Source: Halalkalicoccus jeotgali B3 (lineage in GTDB: Archaea > Halobacteriota > Halobacteria > Halobacteriales > Halalkalicoccaceae). From it: a stretch of DNA of 64,000 bases. A model generated the notes under the pieces. That model worked only from the letters and a program-made list of their open reading frames with translations, ran no database searches and had not been told where the DNA came from. Shown here piece by piece: positions 1-11,234 of this stretch (positions are counted from its first letter, which is position 1; every line of letters begins with the position of its first letter). The position numbers and the translations under genes are program-made. The stretch covers positions 2,185,345 to 2,249,344 of the forward strand of contig NC_014297.1 of the NCBI RefSeq assembly GCF_000196895.1. The letters run 5' to 3'.

Positions 1-255
1 TTCTTCGCCCTCGGCGTTGAACACCTTCATCTCCAGGACGAGCCCGACCAGGGCGGTGTCGGCCGCCACGTACGCCGAGTCGAACGGTTCCCCGCAGGCC
101 GGACAGCCCGTCGCCCCGACCTCGACCTCGACGTAATCGAGGTCCTGTCGGTTCAGTCGCTTCCCGGCCTCGCTGACCGCCACGCCGATCGCGTCGTCGA
201 TCGACTCGACGTCCCGGACCAGCCACGCCGCCTCCATCGCCACGAGATAATTCAT
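1..255 (-). CDS. DUF555/UPF0212 family protein (C-terminus cut by window edge)
   Basis: The gene reads leftward from ATG at 253-255 and stays open for 85 codons to the window edge, so its C-terminus is missing. The N-terminus [13 protein letters not shown] and a central zinc-knuckle-like CPAC followed by GEPFDSAYV match the archaeal DUF555 (UPF0212) family of about 110 residues. No biochemical role is established for this family. The gene is divergent from the small membrane protein at 522. Confidence 0.85.
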   Translation of the reverse strand, partial: MNYLVAMEAAWLVRDVESIDDAIGVAVSEAGKRLNRQDLDYVEVEVGATGCPACGEPFDSAYVAADTALVGLVLEMKVFNAEGEE

Positions 256-424
256 ACCTTCCCTCTCCCCTGCGAAGGGGAGTGCGTTGCGGTTCGGCGC
301 GCACGTCACGTCGATTCTCCCGATACGTTATTCAAATCTCTCAGTTCGCTCACCAAAAACCTTTCAATTCTCCGTCACGTGTCGGGATTTCGACCGTCCC
401 GATCCGACAGAGTTCGTAAACCGA

Positions 425-448
425 ACGACTGCGCCGGGTCGCAGTCGT
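425..448. promoter_or_regulatory. Perfect 9-bp inverted repeat in divergent intergenic region
   Basis: ACGACTGCG (425-433) and CGCAGTCGT (440-448) are perfectly complementary around a 6-nt loop. The repeat lies between the divergent DUF555 gene and the small membrane protein, about 36 bp upstream of the latter's TATA-like box. It could be an operator or a transcript hairpin. Nothing else coding is seen between 256 and 521. Confidence 0.4.
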
Positions 449-483
449 CACGAATGAATCGTTATATTCAGTTTGAGCAACAA

Positions 484-490
484 GATATAT
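484..490 (+). promoter_or_regulatory. TATA-like box for small membrane protein
   Basis: GATATAT lies about 32-38 nt upstream of the ATG at 522. This is the spacing expected for a short-leader or leaderless haloarchaeal transcript. It favours the ATG at 522 over the in-frame GTG at 498, which would lie upstream of the expected transcription start. Confidence 0.5.
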
Positions 491-521
491 GTAGGACGTG
501 GTAGTCAGCGACTGGTATCGA

Positions 522-698
522 ATGATCGAACGGCTGTCCAACGTTGCCCTGTTTGCCCTGTACCAGACGACCGTCGCCCTCGGTTTGTGCCTGCTCCCGC
601 TGGCGGTGGCGATGAGACGAGTCGGCCTCACCCTCCCGGTTCATCGGCTCCTCGCCGCGGCCGAGCGAAGCTACCAGAAGCGTTCGCCCGCGGAGTGA
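522..698 (+). CDS. Small membrane protein, conserved-looking haloarchaeal type
   Basis: This 58-residue protein has one strong hydrophobic segment at about residues 8-32, followed by a basic, amphipathic tail (MRRVGLTLPVHRLL). Length and composition fit the small single-span membrane proteins common in haloarchaea. No function is known. The frame could start at GTG 498, but the TATA-like box at 484-490 supports ATG 522. It lies 48 bp upstream of psmB, which has its own TATA-like box. Confidence 0.6.
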   Translation: MIERLSNVALFALYQTTVALGLCLLPLAVAMRRVGLTLPVHRLLAAAERSYQKRSPAE

Positions 699-715
699 TC
701 GGCCGGAACGAGTGG

Positions 716-723
716 GTTTATCA
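716..723 (+). promoter_or_regulatory. TATA-like box for psmB
   Basis: GTTTATCA is centred about 27 nt upstream of the psmB ATG at 747. This gives a leaderless or near-leaderless transcript. Confidence 0.5.
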
Positions 724-746
724 GTCCGTGGGAGTAACGTCCGGTA

Positions 747-1490
747 ATGCGAACGCCCGACGACCTACAGCTTTCGGAGTCGCTCGCGTCGAGTCCCGGT
801 CAGGCCAACCCCTACGAGCCCGAACTGGGTTCCCTACCCGAGGCCGACCTCCCCGAGGGGGCCGACGCCGCCGAACTCAAAACCGGCACCACGACCGTGG
901 GCCTGCGCGCCGAGGACGGTGTCGTGCTGGCGACCGACATGCGTGCGAGTCTCGGCAACATGGTCTCGAGCAAGACGGTCCAGAAGGTCGAGGACGTCCA
1001 CCCGACGGGCGCGCTCACCATCGCCGGCTCGGTCTCGGCGGCCCAGTCGCTGATCCGGACCCTGCGAGCCGAGGTCAACCTCTATGACGCCCGCCAGGGC
1101 GAGGACATGAGCATGACCGCCCTCTCGACGCTGACGAGCAACCTCCTTCGCAGCGGCGGCTTTTTCATCGTCGTGCCTGTGCTTGGCGGCGTCGACGACG
1201 AGGGCCCCCACATCTACAGCATGGACGCGCTGGGTGGCACCACCGAGGAGACCTACGCCGTCTCGGGCTCGGGCTCGCAGTTCGCCCTTGGCGTGCTCGA
1301 ACAGCACTACGAGGAGGGCCTGAGCGTCGAGGAGGCCCGCGACGTCGCCATCCGCAGCGTCGGCAGCGCCGTCGAGCGCGACACCGCAAGCGGCAATGGC
1401 ATCAACATCGCGACCGTCACCGAGGAGGGCGTCGACATCGAGCGCTTCGAGGAGTTCGAGGGCGTCGACGGCATCTCGAACGGCCGGTAA
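747..1490 (+). CDS. psmB: Proteasome subunit beta (20S core protease)
   Basis: The 247-residue protein is the catalytic subunit of the archaeal 20S proteasome. A propeptide of 47 residues ends at Gly47, followed by TTTVGL, so Thr48 is the N-terminal nucleophile after autocleavage. Asp64 and Lys80 sit at the positions of mature Asp17 and Lys33 in the family, and the late GSGSQFALGVLE motif is typical. Haloarchaeal propeptides are of similar length. The alpha subunit is not in the window. The gene converges on the GCS2-type gene with a 6-bp gap. Confidence 0.97.
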   Translation: MRTPDDLQLSESLASSPGQANPYEPELGSLPEADLPEGADAAELKTGTTTVGLRAEDGVVLATDMRASLGNMVSSKTVQKVEDVHPTGALTIAGSVSAAQSLIRTLRAEVNLYDARQGEDMSMTALSTLTSNLLRSGGFFIVVPVLGGVDDEGPHIYSMDALGGTTEETYAVSGSGSQFALGVLEQHYEEGLSVEEARDVAIRSVGSAVERDTASGNGINIATVTEEGVDIERFEEFEGVDGISNGR

Positions 1491-1496
1491 GTCGGT

Positions 1497-3017
1497 TTAG
1501 CGGTCGTCAACCCAATCGGCGAAGCTGCCCTCCAGCAGCGTTTCTTTCTGGCGGTCGATGTACTCGCGTTGAGCGGTGTGGATCGCCGACTCGAGCGAGT
1601 CACCCTCACTGCGGAGGTCGCTGACACGCTCGTGGCGCAACTCGGCGGGCGAGTAGCCATGTCGGGCGCGGTGGCGAAGCGGCCAGAGGTAGGTTTCGAC
1701 CTCCTGATCGCTGAGCCCGCGGAGTTTCAGTCCGTCGCGGGCGTGGTCGAACAGGTCCGTAAACAGCGCCTCGCTCTCGATGGTCTCCTCGCCCCCGCCG
1801 GTGATCCACGAGAGGTCCGCCGCGAGGCCGTCGCGCATCGCACAGTAGAAGTTCTCCCGGGCGTCGGCCCAGTCGAGATCGATCACGGGGTGCTCGCGTC
1901 GGGGGAGACTCTCCAAGAGTCCGGCGAAGACCGCGAGGAAGGCCACCGAGTCCCTGACGGTCGGCTGGGAGCCGATGGGTCGGAACTCGATGCGGGCGTT
2001 GGCTGCAGAACGCGTCGCGCCGCCGAAGACCGGACGGACCCATCGCCAGTAGGTGCCGTGTTTCATGCGGAAGTGGGCGAACTCGTCGTCGAACCGATTC
2101 GAGGTCTCGACGGGCATCGGGACGATAGTGTCGTCGGCGACGACCCGGTCGACGGCCTCCTCGGTGCTCGAAAGATCGTGCGGGAAACGGACTTTCCCCG
2201 GGCTCGACTCGTTGAGGACGCTCTCGAAGACCGCGATCCGGTTCGCCATCCACGCCTCCTCGACGACCGCCTCCTCCGAATCCGCATCGTAGAGTTCCGG
2301 CGGGAAAAACGGCGAGTTCGCCCCGAGCGCGAGCAGCGGTCCGGCGATCCGCAGCGCGTAGTTGAAGTAATCGGGCAGGTCGGCGGCGTGGGCCACCTGG
2401 TAGTGGGGCTGAATCGAGGTGATGAGGCTTTCCGGCATCACCGTCGCCGAGTCGAGTGAAACGTTCGGCGCGTCGAGGTGCATTCCGGCCGTGGTGTCGC
2501 CCTCGGCGTTGGCCATAGCGTGATATCGTACGGAGTCGCTCATATTAGTCGCGATGCGAATCCCCCCGTCAGTAATGTGGTCGGTGAGGTACTCGCGGGC
2601 GCCCTCGCCCTCGGGCGGGATCGTCCACAGCCCGTCGCTGACCAACGTGATCCCCTCGGGACGCACACAGTCGAGTGCGGTCGTCAGGCGGGCTTTGATC
2701 TCGGCCTCCTGGGCGCGAAGCCCGTGGGCGTTCAGCGGCTGGGGGCTGGTCGACATCTCGGCGTTGTGCAGGCCCAGTTCCTTCTCGAAGCCGATGTACT
2801 CGAGCACCCGTCGGGGGACCCGCCGCAGCGCGCTGGTCTCGCCATCGACGGCATAGAACTCGTACTCGAAGCCGACGATCGCCTGTGGGTTGTCGAAGAC
2901 TCCCTCCGAGAGTCCCTCGATGATAACGTCCGCGTCCTCGGCCGCACGGCGCTGAAAGGTCCGCGCGTCGGTCCCGAGAGCCTCCTGTACCGCCCGGGCG
3001 AGTTCGGATTCGGTCAT
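1497..3017 (-). CDS. Glutamate-cysteine ligase family (GCS2-type) protein
   Basis: The 506-residue protein shows the GCS2 fold hallmarks: an early acidic strand GFEYEFYAVDGE (about residues 49-60), NAEMSTSP (about 85-92), the HLDAPNVS region, and a C-terminal ARIEFRPIGSQP strand. The family ligates amino acids to glutamate using ATP. In haloarchaea, gamma-glutamylcysteine is the main low-molecular-weight thiol, so a role in thiol synthesis is possible. The family also contains ligases with other substrates, so the exact reaction is open. It is transcribed divergently from the AI-2E family permease. Confidence 0.8.
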   Translation of the reverse strand: MTESELARAVQEALGTDARTFQRRAAEDADVIIEGLSEGVFDNPQAIVGFEYEFYAVDGETSALRRVPRRVLEYIGFEKELGLHNAEMSTSPQPLNAHGLRAQEAEIKARLTTALDCVRPEGITLVSDGLWTIPPEGEGAREYLTDHITDGGIRIATNMSDSVRYHAMANAEGDTTAGMHLDAPNVSLDSATVMPESLITSIQPHYQVAHAADLPDYFNYALRIAGPLLALGANSPFFPPELYDADSEEAVVEEAWMANRIAVFESVLNESSPGKVRFPHDLSSTEEAVDRVVADDTIVPMPVETSNRFDDEFAHFRMKHGTYWRWVRPVFGGATRSAANARIEFRPIGSQPTVRDSVAFLAVFAGLLESLPRREHPVIDLDWADARENFYCAMRDGLAADLSWITGGGEETIESEALFTDLFDHARDGLKLRGLSDQEVETYLWPLRHRARHGYSPAELRHERVSDLRSEGDSLESAIHTAQREYIDRQKETLLEGSFADWVDDR

Positions 3018-3157
3018 TGCTCAGCCATCCGCCGCCGACCACCTTGAAAGTAGGAGTGTTCAGTCGGATCGACACCGGGCGAGCGCAAACGGCCCGTTAG
3101 CACCTGCTTTCGAACCGACCGGTGAGTTAATGCGACGAGCAACCATCGTGAAACGAC

Positions 3158-4327
3158 ATGGAGTACGACAGAGAGGTAGGGCGACGTCTCGGCTTGGGGC
3201 TGATCGTCCTCGGATTGGTTCTCCTCGCCGCCTACGTCGTCCGGGCGTTCATCGCCGTGGTCGTCTTCGCCGTCTTTTTGTACTACTCGGTTCGCCCGAT
3301 CCATCGGTATCTCCGTCGGTTCGGACTGCCACGGCGTCTACGAGCGATGCTCGCGATCGTCCTGTTCGGGGTCCCGTTTCTGATCCTGCTGGCCTACACT
3401 GTCGCGATCGTGGTCATCGAAACTCAGCAGTTCGTCGAGGCCTACGACATCCAGAACCAAGTACTCAACAGCGGGCTCGAGCGGTTCGATCTGGCCGCGC
3501 TCGATCTCGATACCGTCCAACGGACCGTGACGACGGCGGGTACGCAGGGGTCGATTCTCGCCGTGTTCTTCAGCCTCTCGAGTGCGGCCAGCGTCGTCGG
3601 CAGCGTACTGATCCAGTCGTTGATCCTCGTCGTCTTGACGTACTATATGCTCGTCGACGGTCCACAACTGCGCGCGTGGGTCCTCGAGAACCTCGACGAT
3701 ACGGGGATCATTCGGCGCTACTTCGACGAGGTGGATCCCGAACTCTCGATGACGCTCTTTGGCAACATCGTCAACGTCTTCGTCACCGCCATCGTCGGCG
3801 TCGTCGTCTTTTTCACCTACAACGTCTTCGTCCCGGAGGCGGTCGAGGTGCCGTTTCCGAGCCTGCTCGGAGCGCTCGCCGGGATCGGGAGCCTGATCCC
3901 CGTCGTCGGGATCAAACTCGTCTACCTCCCCGTCGGGATCGGGCTCGCGGCGGCGGTCGTCGCCGCCGGCCAGACCCCCCTGTTGATCTACGTCGGGATC
4001 TTCTTCGTCGTCGCAGGGGTCTTCGTCGATTTCATCCCCGATTTCTTCATTCGCGCGCTCATCAGCGGCGAGAACACCCACACCGGGATGTTGCTGCTCA
4101 GCTACATCGTCGGTCCTGCCGTCTTCGGGTTCTACGGGCTGTTTCTCGTGCCGGTCCTCCTGATCCTCCTGACCAACGCGATGTACGTCCTCCTGCCGTA
4201 CGTCCTCTGGGGCGAGGACACGCCGGCCCAGCAGACTCGCCTCGAGGACTTCGGCGGACCCGAACGGGACTCGCCGCCGGTGGCGGACACGAGCGATACC
4301 AACGCGACGCCCGTCGTCGAGGACTGA
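3158..4327 (+). CDS. AI-2E family (UPF0118) membrane permease
   Basis: The 389-residue protein has about seven or eight hydrophobic segments, two near the N-terminus (residues 10-60), one at about 70-90 and a cluster from 150 to 355. This is the layout of the AI-2E/UPF0118 permease family. Members include exporters of autoinducer-2 and Na+/H+ antiporters, so substrate cannot be assigned. The C-terminal 40 residues are hydrophilic. A TATA-like GAGTTAATG at about 3123-3131 supports the ATG at 3158. It converges on the small zinc protein. Confidence 0.85.
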   Translation: MEYDREVGRRLGLGLIVLGLVLLAAYVVRAFIAVVVFAVFLYYSVRPIHRYLRRFGLPRRLRAMLAIVLFGVPFLILLAYTVAIVVIETQQFVEAYDIQNQVLNSGLERFDLAALDLDTVQRTVTTAGTQGSILAVFFSLSSAASVVGSVLIQSLILVVLTYYMLVDGPQLRAWVLENLDDTGIIRRYFDEVDPELSMTLFGNIVNVFVTAIVGVVVFFTYNVFVPEAVEVPFPSLLGALAGIGSLIPVVGIKLVYLPVGIGLAAAVVAAGQTPLLIYVGIFFVVAGVFVDFIPDFFIRALISGENTHTGMLLLSYIVGPAVFGFYGLFLVPVLLILLTNAMYVLLPYVLWGEDTPAQQTRLEDFGGPERDSPPVADTSDTNATPVVED

Positions 4328-4344
4328 GAGCCGGGCGCGTCACC

Positions 4345-4524
4345 TCAGTCGGTGTGATGGTGGGTGTACTGTCCTTCGACGACGAACTCGTCTTCCCCGC
4401 ACGCTCCACAGCGTGCGGGGGCCGTATAGCGGTGACCGTCGTCGACGTGCTCGACGACGCCCGCACTGATGACCAGACAGTTCGTACAGACGTAGCGCTC
4501 GGGAGTTTCGGGTGTGTGTGCCAT
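4345..4524 (-). CDS. Small zinc-knuckle protein (59 aa)
   Basis: The frame from ATG (4522-4524) to TGA (4345-4347) encodes 59 residues with two cysteine pairs, Cys13-X2-Cys16 and Cys39-X2-Cys42. This fits one treble-clef or zinc-ribbon unit. The C-terminus ends in a His-rich HHH stretch. Small two-CxxC proteins are numerous in haloarchaea and mostly uncharacterised. The coding frame has acidic haloarchaeal composition, whereas the other frames are Arg-rich. It converges on the AI-2E family gene with a 17-bp gap. The second CxxC is encoded inside a perfect inverted repeat (4395-4420). Confidence 0.75.
   Translation of the reverse strand: MAHTPETPERYVCTNCLVISAGVVEHVDDGHRYTAPARCGACGEDEFVVEGQYTHHHTD
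4395..4420. repeat. Perfect 11-bp inverted repeat inside zinc-protein gene
   Basis: CCCCGCACGCT (4395-4405) and AGCGTGCGGGG (4410-4420) are perfectly complementary around a 4-nt loop. The repeat codes for the second CxxC knuckle of the 59-residue protein. It also lies 68 nt downstream of the stop of the convergent permease gene, so it could end that transcript. Confidence 0.6.
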
Positions 4525-4609
4525 GGGTCAGGCTACGGGAGAACGGAGCTTAGGTGCTGGTGTCCACCGTCCGACAAGTACGAGTAACGAACACATGCGA
4601 GGACCGTGA

Positions 4610-5701
4610 CTACAGGACGTCCATCGCCGCGAGCCGCTCGGGGAGGTAGGTATCGGTGACGAAATCGAGCCCGCGGGAGGCAAGTGCCTGCTGTTCGGCC
4701 TTCTTTCCGATCTCCAACTGGAGTTCGATCTGTTCGGTCCAGTAGTCGGTCTGGAACCGGGGGTCCTCCAGTTCGTTCTCGAGGGCGTTGACGTCCGAGT
4801 CCGAGAGCGGATCGGTGGGAAGATCGTACTCGACGATGTCCGTGGGTTGGATGCCAATGAACTGTGCCTCGGGGGTCGCGAGGTACTCCGAGAGATGTGC
4901 GGATTTGATCGAGCCGTAGGCCACCGAGCCGTAGATCCGATAGGACCACGGGTCGCCGTCGGTAAAGACGGTCACGGGTAGGTCGAGTTCGTCGTGAAGC
5001 CGCTTCGTGATCCGGCGGGTCGCACGCGCCGGCTGGCCCTTCAGATGGACGATGATCACGTTGTATTCCTCGTCGAAGCCGTTCTCGACGAGCCGGTCGC
5101 GCATCCCGCCGGTCTCGACCGCGAGGACGAAGTCGGCGTCGTTGTCGAGGAACTCGATCGTGTCGGGGTTGTTGGGGATCTGATACCCCCCTTCACCGAC
5201 GTCCTCCTGACAGTGGATCACCCGCTCGCCGCGGCGGGTCTGCTCGCGCAGTTCGAGCGGGCCCATCAGCGTCGCGCCCGACTCCTCGGGGCGCATGTGG
5301 AAGTCCTCGCGGGTCACCGAGGAGACGATCTCGAGGTCCTCGACGAGCTGGTTGGACTCGTCCTGATCGTTGAACTGAGCCTCCTCGTTGTCCCAGCTCT
5401 CCGAGAGGTAGTACAGTTCACGCAGCGTCGAGGAGCGATCCTCGCCCAGTTGGTCGGCGAGGAAATCGATCGTGTAGATCGCCTTCAGGAGCTTGCGCGC
5501 GCCCCGCACGGAGTTCGCAGACCGGGTGCTCGTCCGGTCGCCGTAGACCCAGACCTGCGAGTCCTCGTCGTACTCGATGTTGCTCTTGGTTCGTGTCGGG
5601 ATCGACATCTCGGGGACGTCGCCGTCGGCGAACTGGTCGTAGAACTCCGCTGCGAGTTCGATCAATTGTTCGCGCGCGTCGTGTGGTGTGTCCGTGCTCA
5701 T
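4610..5701 (-). CDS. top6A: DNA topoisomerase VI subunit A
   Basis: The 363-residue catalytic subunit of the type IIB topoisomerase cuts both DNA strands through a tyrosine. The winged-helix motif [11 protein letters not shown] holds Tyr97/Tyr98, one of which is the nucleophile. The Toprim domain follows, with its glutamate in VLAVETGG and the DxD in [14 protein letters not shown]. It is the second gene of the top6B-top6A pair: its ATG overlaps the top6B stop by 4 nt, so the two subunits are probably made by coupled translation. It is a relative of eukaryotic Spo11. Confidence 0.97.
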   Translation of the reverse strand: MSTDTPHDAREQLIELAAEFYDQFADGDVPEMSIPTRTKSNIEYDEDSQVWVYGDRTSTRSANSVRGARKLLKAIYTIDFLADQLGEDRSSTLRELYYLSESWDNEEAQFNDQDESNQLVEDLEIVSSVTREDFHMRPEESGATLMGPLELREQTRRGERVIHCQEDVGEGGYQIPNNPDTIEFLDNDADFVLAVETGGMRDRLVENGFDEEYNVIIVHLKGQPARATRRITKRLHDELDLPVTVFTDGDPWSYRIYGSVAYGSIKSAHLSEYLATPEAQFIGIQPTDIVEYDLPTDPLSDSDVNALENELEDPRFQTDYWTEQIELQLEIGKKAEQQALASRGLDFVTDTYLPERLAAMDVL

Positions 5702-8067
5702 CTCTCAACTGTTAGTTTCGCCGTCTCGACCCCGCTCACGTCGAGGTCGAACGTCGCCTCCTCGTCCACGCTGTACTCCAAGGTCGCCGTCTCCCCGCCC
5801 GGAACCGTCGGCGACCACTTGACGAACCACTCGCCGTCCATCTCGATCACCGTCCCCGCAGAGAGGTCGTTCGGCTCGATAGAGACGATATCGGTGATTT
5901 CGAGGTCTTCCGCGGTGTTCGAGTGGTTCTCGACCGCCAGCACCACCGAGCCGTTCTCGACGACCCGCGAGACCTGTACGTTGTTCATGATCCGGGCCAG
6001 CGCCGCGTCGATGTCGGGGGGCTCTCTGTCCGTTACCTCCGCAACCTTCGTGGCCATTTCGGGCAGGATCGTCGCGAGCACGTCCTGTTTCTTCCGGCGT
6101 TTGGCGATCGAACGCTGTTTGTTGAGGTAGGACTTGAGTTCGCGGGCGGCCTCGCGGATCGCGAGTTCGATCTCGTCCTCGATCGCGGGGACGTTCGCGA
6201 TGGCGTCCTTCGACTCGCTGGTGAAGGGGACGTTCGTCGAGGCGACGTGGACCATCACCACGGCGGGCCCGTTCGGCAGGCCCGTGTCGCCGGGCTGATC
6301 CAGTCCGTAGTTGCGCCAACCGATCGATTTGACGACGTCGGTGGTCGCACACGCCCCGCGTTGGTAGACGAGGGGGACGCGGTTCGCGAATCGCATCACG
6401 TCGATCGATCCCTCGGCGGAGATCTCGCCGCCGTAGGCGATGCCGGCCTCGACGATGAAGGGGTCCCCGCCGTGGACCTCAGCGTCCCGCGTCGCGGCGG
6501 CGTAGAACTCGGCGTCGAACTCCTTTCGGAGTCCGGCCTCGACCAGTTCGTCAGTGATCGGCGCCAGACAGTCCGTCGGCGGGGCGATGATGTCCGTCTC
6601 GCGCATCGCGTCGACCAGATCGCGAGCCGTGTTGCGGTCGTTCGCGACCTCCCTCGCGAGCGGGACGTCGTCGGGTACCGTCTTCATGACCGACCAGAAC
6701 TCGGTAACGATGTTCTCGCGGGCGGTCTCGCCCACCGCGACATCGTCGCGCTCCTGGGTCATGTCCGCCGCGCGGTCGACGTACTCCGTGAGCGCCGAGT
6801 GGGAGAGTCTGTGGCGCCCATCGTCGTCGAACTTCGCGGCGAGCCTCTGTGAGAGTGCCTCGATCGTCGCCTCGTCCTTGCGGGTGCTCGTCGCGGCGTC
6901 CACCAACCGATAGCACTCGGCTTCCCGGTCCTCGACGATCGCGCTCCACGCCGCCCCGACGGCCGTCTCCCGGGCAGTCTGGCCGAAGGTACCGTGTTCG
7001 GCGGCGATCTCGTCCGCGACCTCGGCGACGAACGCTTCGAGTTCGTGATGGGCGATTCGCTCGCGCTGGGCCACGCGCTCGGCGACCCCGGTCGCGAACG
7101 CCTCGATGGCGTCGGCGGCCTTGTTCGTCGTCGCTTCCCGGACGGCACTCTCCACCTCGTCCGGTTCCGGGAGTTCCCACGCCATCTCGCGACCGAAGTG
7201 TCGGTTCCGGAAGTTATCGAGCACTTTCCGGGCGGTCTTCTTGCCGACGCGGGTGAACTCCTCCTGGAGAAAGCCCGACAGCGTGTGCGAGTCGGTCGCC
7301 CCGAGCATCTTGATGACGGTCCCGAGTTCGACACCGTGGGGGTGCGGGCGGATCTCCTCGGTCTCGGCGGGCAGCTGGTCGGTCGCGCGCTCGGCCTTAA
7401 ACGAGTCGTTCGGCTCGTGGAGTTCGATCCGGGCGTGGGGGTTGACGACAGCGGTGTGTTTGATGTAATCGCGCAGCTGTCCCCGGGCGCGCATGTTCGC
7501 TTCCATCTCCAGCTCGATGCGTGTGCCGTGGGGCCGATCCCACGAGGTCGTCTCGGCGCTGCTGATCTCCGGTTCGTTGGTGTCCGTATCGATAATCAGT
7601 TCGAAGTACTGCGCTTCGTCCGCGCCCTGTGTTCGGGAAGTGATCTTCGCGGGCTTCCCGGAGGTGAGCTGACTGTAGAGCACCGCCGCGGAGATACCGA
7701 TCCCCTGCTGGCCCCGGGACTGCTCGCGGGCATGAAAGCGAGAGCCGTACAGCAGCTTTCCGAACACCTTGGGGATCTGCTCTCTGGTGATCCCGGGGCC
7801 GTTGTCCTCGACGACCAGCCGGTAGTAGTTTCCCACCTCCTCGATCTCGACGTAGATGTCGGGGAGGATGCCCGCTTCCTCGGTGGCGTCGAGCGCGTTG
7901 TCGACGGCTTCCTTGACAGCGGTGACGAGCCCTCGGGCCCCGCTGTCGAACCCGAGCATGTGCTTGTTCTTCTCGAAGAACTCGGCGATGGAGATCTCCC
8001 GCTGGTTCGCAGCGAGCTCGTCGGCGATCCCCGTCTCCTCGCCGAGCGTCGACTGAAGCGACGTCAT
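5698..8067 (-). CDS. top6B: DNA topoisomerase VI subunit B (GHKL ATPase)
   Basis: This 789-residue ATPase subunit drives strand passage. The GHKL motifs are present: [10 protein letters not shown] (N box, about residues 49-58), EDNGPGI (about 92-98), and the [12 protein letters not shown]-lid region (about 120-128). The H2TH and transducer domains follow, with [11 protein letters not shown] and the conserved [13 protein letters not shown] segment late in the protein. The C-terminal extension of roughly 120 residues ends in a beta-rich domain. It overlaps top6A by 4 nt. Confidence 0.97.
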   Translation of the reverse strand: MTSLQSTLGEETGIADELAANQREISIAEFFEKNKHMLGFDSGARGLVTAVKEAVDNALDATEEAGILPDIYVEIEEVGNYYRLVVEDNGPGITREQIPKVFGKLLYGSRFHAREQSRGQQGIGISAAVLYSQLTSGKPAKITSRTQGADEAQYFELIIDTDTNEPEISSAETTSWDRPHGTRIELEMEANMRARGQLRDYIKHTAVVNPHARIELHEPNDSFKAERATDQLPAETEEIRPHPHGVELGTVIKMLGATDSHTLSGFLQEEFTRVGKKTARKVLDNFRNRHFGREMAWELPEPDEVESAVREATTNKAADAIEAFATGVAERVAQRERIAHHELEAFVAEVADEIAAEHGTFGQTARETAVGAAWSAIVEDREAECYRLVDAATSTRKDEATIEALSQRLAAKFDDDGRHRLSHSALTEYVDRAADMTQERDDVAVGETARENIVTEFWSVMKTVPDDVPLAREVANDRNTARDLVDAMRETDIIAPPTDCLAPITDELVEAGLRKEFDAEFYAAATRDAEVHGGDPFIVEAGIAYGGEISAEGSIDVMRFANRVPLVYQRGACATTDVVKSIGWRNYGLDQPGDTGLPNGPAVVMVHVASTNVPFTSESKDAIANVPAIEDEIELAIREAARELKSYLNKQRSIAKRRKKQDVLATILPEMATKVAEVTDREPPDIDAALARIMNNVQVSRVVENGSVVLAVENHSNTAEDLEITDIVSIEPNDLSAGTVIEMDGEWFVKWSPTVPGGETATLEYSVDEEATFDLDVSGVETAKLTVER

Positions 8068-8137
8068 TCGTACCCGTCTCTATCGCCGGCGAACGTAAAA
8101 CCCGTGCGGTAGCTCGGTGAAAGTGTAACTGGAGGCT

Positions 8138-8920
8138 TCAGACCGCCAACACCGTATCGACGAACAGCATGATCGAGAACCCGAAGATGAACAGCAAGGT
8201 GGCCTCGTCAGCGTAGCCGTGCCCGTGGCTCTGGGGGATCATCTCCCGGAAGATGACGGCCATCATCGTCCCCGCGGCGAACCCGGCGGCGACCGGGAAC
8301 AGTTGAGTGAACACCGCGACGAGCACGAAGCCCGCGAGAGCGGCGATCGGTTCGGGAATCCCTCCCGAGAGGGTGGTATAGAGGATCGTCCGCGCGTCAG
8401 AGAGGTCCGTACGGCTTGCGGGGACGGCCATCGCGAAGCCATCGGGGACGTTCTGGATCGCGATGGCGAGCGCGAGTGAAAACCCGACACCCTCGAGGCC
8501 GCTACCGAAGGCGATTCCCACCGCCAACCCCTCGGGGACGTTGTGCAGCGTGATCGAACCGCCGACGAGTAGGGCCCTGCGGACCGTATCTGCGTCCTCC
8601 GGTTCGATCTCGACGTCGCGCTCGCCGGTCCGCCGACCGTTGATGAGCATGTGAAAGTGCGGGATCGCACGGTTCGCGACGAGCAAGAACAGCCCGCCGA
8701 GTAAGACCCCGACGAGCACCTCGCCGAGCGATTCACCTTCCATGCCGGGAACGATCAGCGCGAAGACTGCGGCACCGAACATGATCCCCGCGGCCAGCCC
8801 GAGGGCGGCGTCATAGACGCGGTGGGAGATTGTCGACACGACGAGAATCGGCAGGGCACCCAATCCCGTCGCACAGCCGGCCAGAAGCGAGACGAGAAGG
8901 ACCGTCAGTACCGGTTCCAT
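8138..8920 (-). CDS. ZIP family divalent metal transporter
   Basis: This 260-residue membrane protein of the ZIP family moves Zn2+ or a related divalent cation, usually into the cytoplasm. It has about eight hydrophobic segments. The two signature metal-binding helices are HNVPEG (residues 126-131) and QNVPDG (156-161), and a His-containing loop (PHFHML, 87-92) lies between helices 3 and 4. Metal specificity cannot be read from sequence. A TATA-like CTTATACT on the minus strand lies about 27 nt upstream. It sits between the topoisomerase VI pair and gyrB and is divergent from gyrB. Confidence 0.9.
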   Translation of the reverse strand: MEPVLTVLLVSLLAGCATGLGALPILVVSTISHRVYDAALGLAAGIMFGAAVFALIVPGMEGESLGEVLVGVLLGGLFLLVANRAIPHFHMLINGRRTGERDVEIEPEDADTVRRALLVGGSITLHNVPEGLAVGIAFGSGLEGVGFSLALAIAIQNVPDGFAMAVPASRTDLSDARTILYTTLSGGIPEPIAALAGFVLVAVFTQLFPVAAGFAAGTMMAVIFREMIPQSHGHGYADEATLLFIFGFSIMLFVDTVLAV

Positions 8921-9048
8921 GCCCTACAGACGACGCCAATCGAGTATAAGGCCATGTGATCCAGCCGGAAGGCGCTTCTCCCCCGAGACGAAACGAGCCC
9001 GGACGTGTCAAACGCCAGTCTCCTCACGCGCGGGCGCGCGTACGGGAA

Positions 9049-11230
<2,182 letters not shown>

Positions 11231-11234
<4 letters not shown>

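Noticed and set aside
473-1087. 204-codon plus-strand frame over psmB
   Set aside because: Arg/Pro-rich out-of-frame translation of the proteasome beta gene.
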